DNA from: Eubacterium aggregans
GTDB taxonomy: Bacteria; Bacillota; Clostridia; Eubacteriales; Eubacteriaceae
DNA: 64,000 nt
Assembly (NCBI RefSeq): GCF_900107815.1
Contig: NZ_FNRK01000013.1
Location: forward strand, 1-64,000
Direction: 5' to 3'
This document shows positions 61,344 to 64,000 of this stretch, one piece after another. Both the position numbers and the translations under genes were made by a program. Position 1 is the first letter of the stretch. Each line of letters opens with the position of its first letter. The notes beneath the pieces are model-generated. The model had not been told where the DNA came from. It searched no databases and saw only the letters and a program-made list of their open reading frames with translations.

Positions 61344-62396
61344 GTGTTTGTTTTTTATGAAGGGGTGCCGGTGGCCCTCGTCATCCTGGTGTGGCTTTGC
61401 GTCTTTGGGGCACTCTTCGGTCTCAATGAAGTCACCCGCCGTTTTAAATGGGTGGGCTTTACCGCTTTTGTCATCCTCCCCATTATTTTAACCATCAGCT
61501 GGCTGACGGTGTTTAAGGATACGGCCTACATGGACTGGTTCCACTTAGCCAAGGTATACTCCTCCACAGCCGGCTGTATTGGTTTCTGGTGCATCCGGTT
61601 TATCAAGGGCTGGGATAAAAGCAAGATTGCCCTGTGCTTCCCGCCCCTTATTTTAGCCGTCAATATCTGCGAGGCCGTAGCCCGGGATTTTGAAATCGGC
61701 CATTATACGGTGCCGGTCATGGAGTTTATGAATAACCAGATCCAGTATTATATCGGCGGCCCCTGGAATGTGATGAACGGTATTGCCGGAATTTTAAACA
61801 TCATTACCATCACCGGGTGGTTCGGGATTTGTATCCGTGCCGTTACCAAGAAGGATCACAGCCGGGATATGTTGTGGCCGGATATGCTGTGGTTTTGGAT
61901 TGTGGCCTATGATTTGTGGAATTTTGCTTATACTTATAATTGCCTGCCAACCCACGCCTGGTACTGTGGCCTGGCCCTGCTGCTGGCTCCGACCCTGTGT
62001 GCCTTTACCCTGGGCAAGGGGGCTTGGCTCCAGCATCGTGCCCAAACTCTGGCCATGTGGTGTATGTTTGCCCAGACTGTACCGGCCTTCCAGGATGCCA
62101 GTGCCTTTATGGTGCACTCCTCCTCCAGCTATGCCATTGCAAAGGGCGCCATTGCCCAAGGGATGCTGGCACCCGATGGCTACACTGCCCTGGTGGCCCC
62201 TGGAGTTTATCAAATTGCCTCAGCTGCACCGCCCACTACAGCCCTTTTCATCATGAGCTTGTTGGCGCTGCTGGCCAATATCGCTGTCTTTGGCTATATG
62301 GTCTACAAGATCATCAAGACCCGTCGCAATCCCTACCTTGGAGAGCTGTACACGGATCTGCCGGTTTACAAGAAGATTAAGGCCTTGGCCCAGTAA
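61344..62396 (+). CDS. DUF5692-like polytopic membrane protein
   Basis: 350 residues with about eight to nine helices. GTG start at 61344 with AGAAGGGA before it. Regularly spaced acidic/aromatic residues occur in loops (FEGVP-like FYEGVPVALV, DTAYMDWFHLAKVYSS, CEAVARDFEIGHYTVP). The second half has AYDLWNFAYTYNCLPTHAWYC and FMVHSSSSYAIAKGAI. I assign it to the DUF5692-like group from the overall pattern. It is 33 bp after hypA and before a strong terminator, so it belongs to the hyp operon. A membrane partner of the flavoprotein is possible. Confidence 0.7.
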   Translation: MFVFYEGVPVALVILVWLCVFGALFGLNEVTRRFKWVGFTAFVILPIILTISWLTVFKDTAYMDWFHLAKVYSSTAGCIGFWCIRFIKGWDKSKIALCFPPLILAVNICEAVARDFEIGHYTVPVMEFMNNQIQYYIGGPWNVMNGIAGILNIITITGWFGICIRAVTKKDHSRDMLWPDMLWFWIVAYDLWNFAYTYNCLPTHAWYCGLALLLAPTLCAFTLGKGAWLQHRAQTLAMWCMFAQTVPAFQDASAFMVHSSSSYAIAKGAIAQGMLAPDGYTALVAPGVYQIASAAPPTTALFIMSLLALLANIAVFGYMVYKIIKTRRNPYLGELYTDLPVYKKIKALAQ

Positions 62397-62448
62397 ATGG
62401 GAAAGCCAACCGGAGCCTTCTTATCGGGATTTTTAGTGGAAGAATAAA

Positions 62449-62491
62449 GAAAGAGGGACTGCACACCGTTTGGTGTGGCAGTCCCTCTTTT
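62449..62491. terminator. Bidirectional terminator
   Basis: AAAGAGGGACTGC / GCAGTCCCTCTTT with an inner CACACC/GGTGTG stem. Confidence 0.9.
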
Positions 62492-62508
62492 CATGAATCC
62501 AATCAGCC

Positions 62509-63372
62509 TCACGCCTTGTCGACGGAGCCAAACATTTCCATTTTTTCTTTAACCAGATCGATAACAGCCTGGGTACCGGGTGCTAAAAGCTTCCGGGGGT
62601 CAAAGCCCTTACCTTCTAAGTCTTTACCGGCATCAATGTATTTCCGGGTAGCGTCAGCAAAAACTAACTGACATTCGGTGTTCACATTGATTTTAGCCAC
62701 ACCTAAGCCAATCGCTTCCTTCACCATGGCGTCGGGGATACCGGTACCGCCGTGGAGGACTAAGGGCATATCACCGGTCTGTTCCTGGATTTTAGCCAGG
62801 ACGTCAAAGTTCAGGCCTGCCCAGTTTTTAGGATATTTCCCGTGGATATTGCCAATACCGGCAGCCAGCATGGTTACCCCTAAATCGGCAATTTCCTTAC
62901 ATTCCATGGGATCGGCAAATTCGCCGGCGCCAATGACGCCATCTTCTTCACCACCGATGGAGCCAACTTCGGCTTCCAGGGAAATTCCTTTTTCAGCGCA
63001 CAGGGCGATGAGTTCCTTGGTCTTTTCGATGTTTTCTTCAATAGGAAGGCTGGAGCCATCGAACATAACGGAAGAGAAGCCGGCTTCGATACAAGCCTTC
63101 GCAGCTTCGTAGGAACCGTGGTCTAAGTGCAGAGCAACCGGAACGGTAATGTTTAAACCATCAATCATAGCTTTGGTCATATCGGCCACCGTTTTAAAGC
63201 CACACATATATTTGCCGGCACCTTCCGATACACCGAGGATGATGGGGGAGTTCATTTCCTGGGCAGCGGTCAGGGCAGCCTTTGTCCATTCCAGGTTATT
63301 AATATTAATTTGAGCGACACCATAATGGCCAGCCTTGGCCTTTGTCAACATTTCTTTTGCGGATACTAACAT
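62509..63372 (-). CDS. fba: Fructose-1,6-bisphosphate aldolase, class II
   Basis: 287 residues. Glycolytic/gluconeogenic cleavage of fructose-1,6-bisphosphate. Metal and active-site motifs: VALHLDHGSYE, FSSVMFDGSSLPIEEN, ISLEAEVGSIGGEEDG, GIGNIHGKYP and LVLHGGTGIP, with KINVNTECQ near the end. TAGGAGG precedes the ATG. This is the canonical copy; the other aldolase (21364-22233) belongs to the polyol cluster. Confidence 0.94.
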   Translation of the reverse strand: MLVSAKEMLTKAKAGHYGVAQININNLEWTKAALTAAQEMNSPIILGVSEGAGKYMCGFKTVADMTKAMIDGLNITVPVALHLDHGSYEAAKACIEAGFSSVMFDGSSLPIEENIEKTKELIALCAEKGISLEAEVGSIGGEEDGVIGAGEFADPMECKEIADLGVTMLAAGIGNIHGKYPKNWAGLNFDVLAKIQEQTGDMPLVLHGGTGIPDAMVKEAIGLGVAKINVNTECQLVFADATRKYIDAGKDLEGKGFDPRKLLAPGTQAVIDLVKEKMEMFGSVDKA

Positions 63373-63544
63373 TGAACTGATACCTCCTAAGGTTTTTGGT
63401 AAGTAAATTATAGCCTAAGGAGGGTAATAATTCAAGGAAATGATGTAAAAGTGACAATTAAGCTGAAATTTTTTCAATATTTCATGTAAATCCTTTTCTA
63501 ATGATTGAAATAAAAGTCGATTCAAGAGATTATTGGTCATTTCC

Positions 63545-63574
63545 TTGACAAATTAAAAAAAGAGTCGGTATGAT
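63545..63574 (+). promoter_or_regulatory. Promoter of the terminal membrane-protein gene
   Basis: TTGACA (63545-63550), 18-bp spacer, TATGAT (63569-63574), 60 bp before the GTG start. Confidence 0.65.
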
Positions 63575-63634
63575 ATTACCTTTAAAGATAAAGATAAAGC
63601 TAAAATATTTTGGATGATAGAAAAGGAGGTTTCA

Positions 63635-64000
63635 GTGAAAGAGCGAAAGAAAAGCTGGAAAGACTACGCCAAAGTGGTGATGACTAAACTACCGGTTTTT
63701 ATTTTTTGTGTTATTTTTATCAGTGGCTATAGTCATTTTTTTGGTCAGGAGAACAGTATTGTCGGGGTAATCCTTCTGATGGGTTTGTTGATGCTTATGA
63801 AGGCAGATTTTGGGTATTCATCGGCGGTTTCAGGGGGACTGATCGCCATTACCTTTATAGGGATTGGGGGATTGGCACTGCTGGCGGGAGCTGGATTATG
63901 GTGGGGGCTTCTATGCCATATCATCGCCATGGTATGGATGTTGGCATTGGTGCGATATGATGTAAGCCACAGCCTATACCTCCCCTTTTTCATGGGATAC
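63635..64000 (+). CDS. Membrane protein, FUSC-like N-terminal part (partial)
   Basis: Starts GTG at 63635 with AAGGAGGT five bases upstream and runs open to the window end (122 codons). The product begins MKERKKSWKDYAKVVMTKLP and then several hydrophobic helices (VFIFCVIFISGYSHFF, VGVILLMGLLMLMKADFG, LIAITFIGIGGLALLAGAGL). The pattern resembles FUSC or aromatic-acid exporter proteins, but only the first helices are present. Confidence 0.75.
   Translation, partial: MKERKKSWKDYAKVVMTKLPVFIFCVIFISGYSHFFGQENSIVGVILLMGLLMLMKADFGYSSAVSGGLIAITFIGIGGLALLAGAGLWWGLLCHIIAMVWMLALVRYDVSHSLYLPFFMGY

Noticed and set aside
1-64000. tRNA, rRNA and CRISPR arrays
   Set aside because: No cloverleaf with GTTCGA-type arms, no rRNA-like sequence and no regularly spaced direct repeats were seen. 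The only regular repeats are protein-coding (adhesin) or hairpin-type.

Overview
The window looks like the chromosome of an anaerobic Gram-positive Clostridia. An acetogen-like Eubacteriaceae relative is my best guess, but no taxonomic marker gene is present. Support comes from strong AGGAGG ribosome sites, frequent GTG/TTG starts, a sortase-type surface protein, a 3-component anaerobic glycerol-3-phosphate oxidase, a corrinoid-type UroD-like methyltransferase cluster, hydrogenase maturation genes, and a tmk-holB-ricT block as in Bacillus/Clostridium. Most of the window is GC-rich (about half G+C), while the first ~6.45 kb is clearly more AT-rich.

Layout. 1-6458: AT-rich accessory island with an IS3-type end inserted next to another transposase remnant, a 1747-residue adhesin with tandem pilin-type isopeptide domains, and a helicase remnant. 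At ~6455 the sequence switches abruptly into a GC-rich surface-protein operon (6454-11220) whose first gene has lost its 5' end and also carries a frameshift. A LuxR/MalT-like regulator follows (11362-13767). 13.9-21.3 kb: housekeeping genes (GNAT, metallophosphoesterase, amino-acid permease plus M18 aminopeptidase, ROK kinase, DUF4405 membrane protein, YdcF) and a 53-codon gene with a perfect ribosome site.

21.36-30.8 kb, all minus strand: glycerol/polyol catabolism. glpK, the antiterminator gene glpP, an FGGY kinase, an SDR dehydrogenase, two FAD oxidoreductases plus DUF1667 (together resembling anaerobic glycerol-3-phosphate dehydrogenase), and a class II aldolase. glpK, glpP and the FGGY kinase each have a recognisable promoter. 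The FGGY gene has a ~150-nt leader ending in an intrinsic terminator just before its start, and the gaps between genes hold a family of hairpin repeats. 31.1-33.6 kb, minus strand: a membrane operon with a protein resembling a pentameric ligand-gated ion channel, a frameshifted voltage-gated-type K+ channel and an ECF-S-like membrane protein. 33.8-40.2 kb: YbaK, YbjQ, then a PucR-type regulator divergent from a DASS transporter, an MFS transporter and a UroD-like methyltransferase.

40.3-48.4 kb: thioredoxin, then a Bacillus-like yaaO-tmk-holB-ricT block, a YhgE/Pip membrane protein, a TSCPD protein and the tRNA1(Val) methyltransferase homologue. The next intergenic region carries five perfect DnaA boxes in ~210 bp. 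48.8-57.4 kb: a Glu-rich membrane protein of unknown role, a NagD-like phosphatase, a small secreted protein, a DUF6056-like membrane protein, methylthioribose kinase, a FetAB-like ABC pair and a TetR regulator. 57.6-62.4 kb: hypB, a 908-residue multi-cluster Fe-S flavoprotein, hypA and a DUF5692-like membrane protein. The window ends with fructose-bisphosphate aldolase and the start of a membrane protein. Convergent genes often share one bidirectional terminator. No tRNA, rRNA or CRISPR array was seen.
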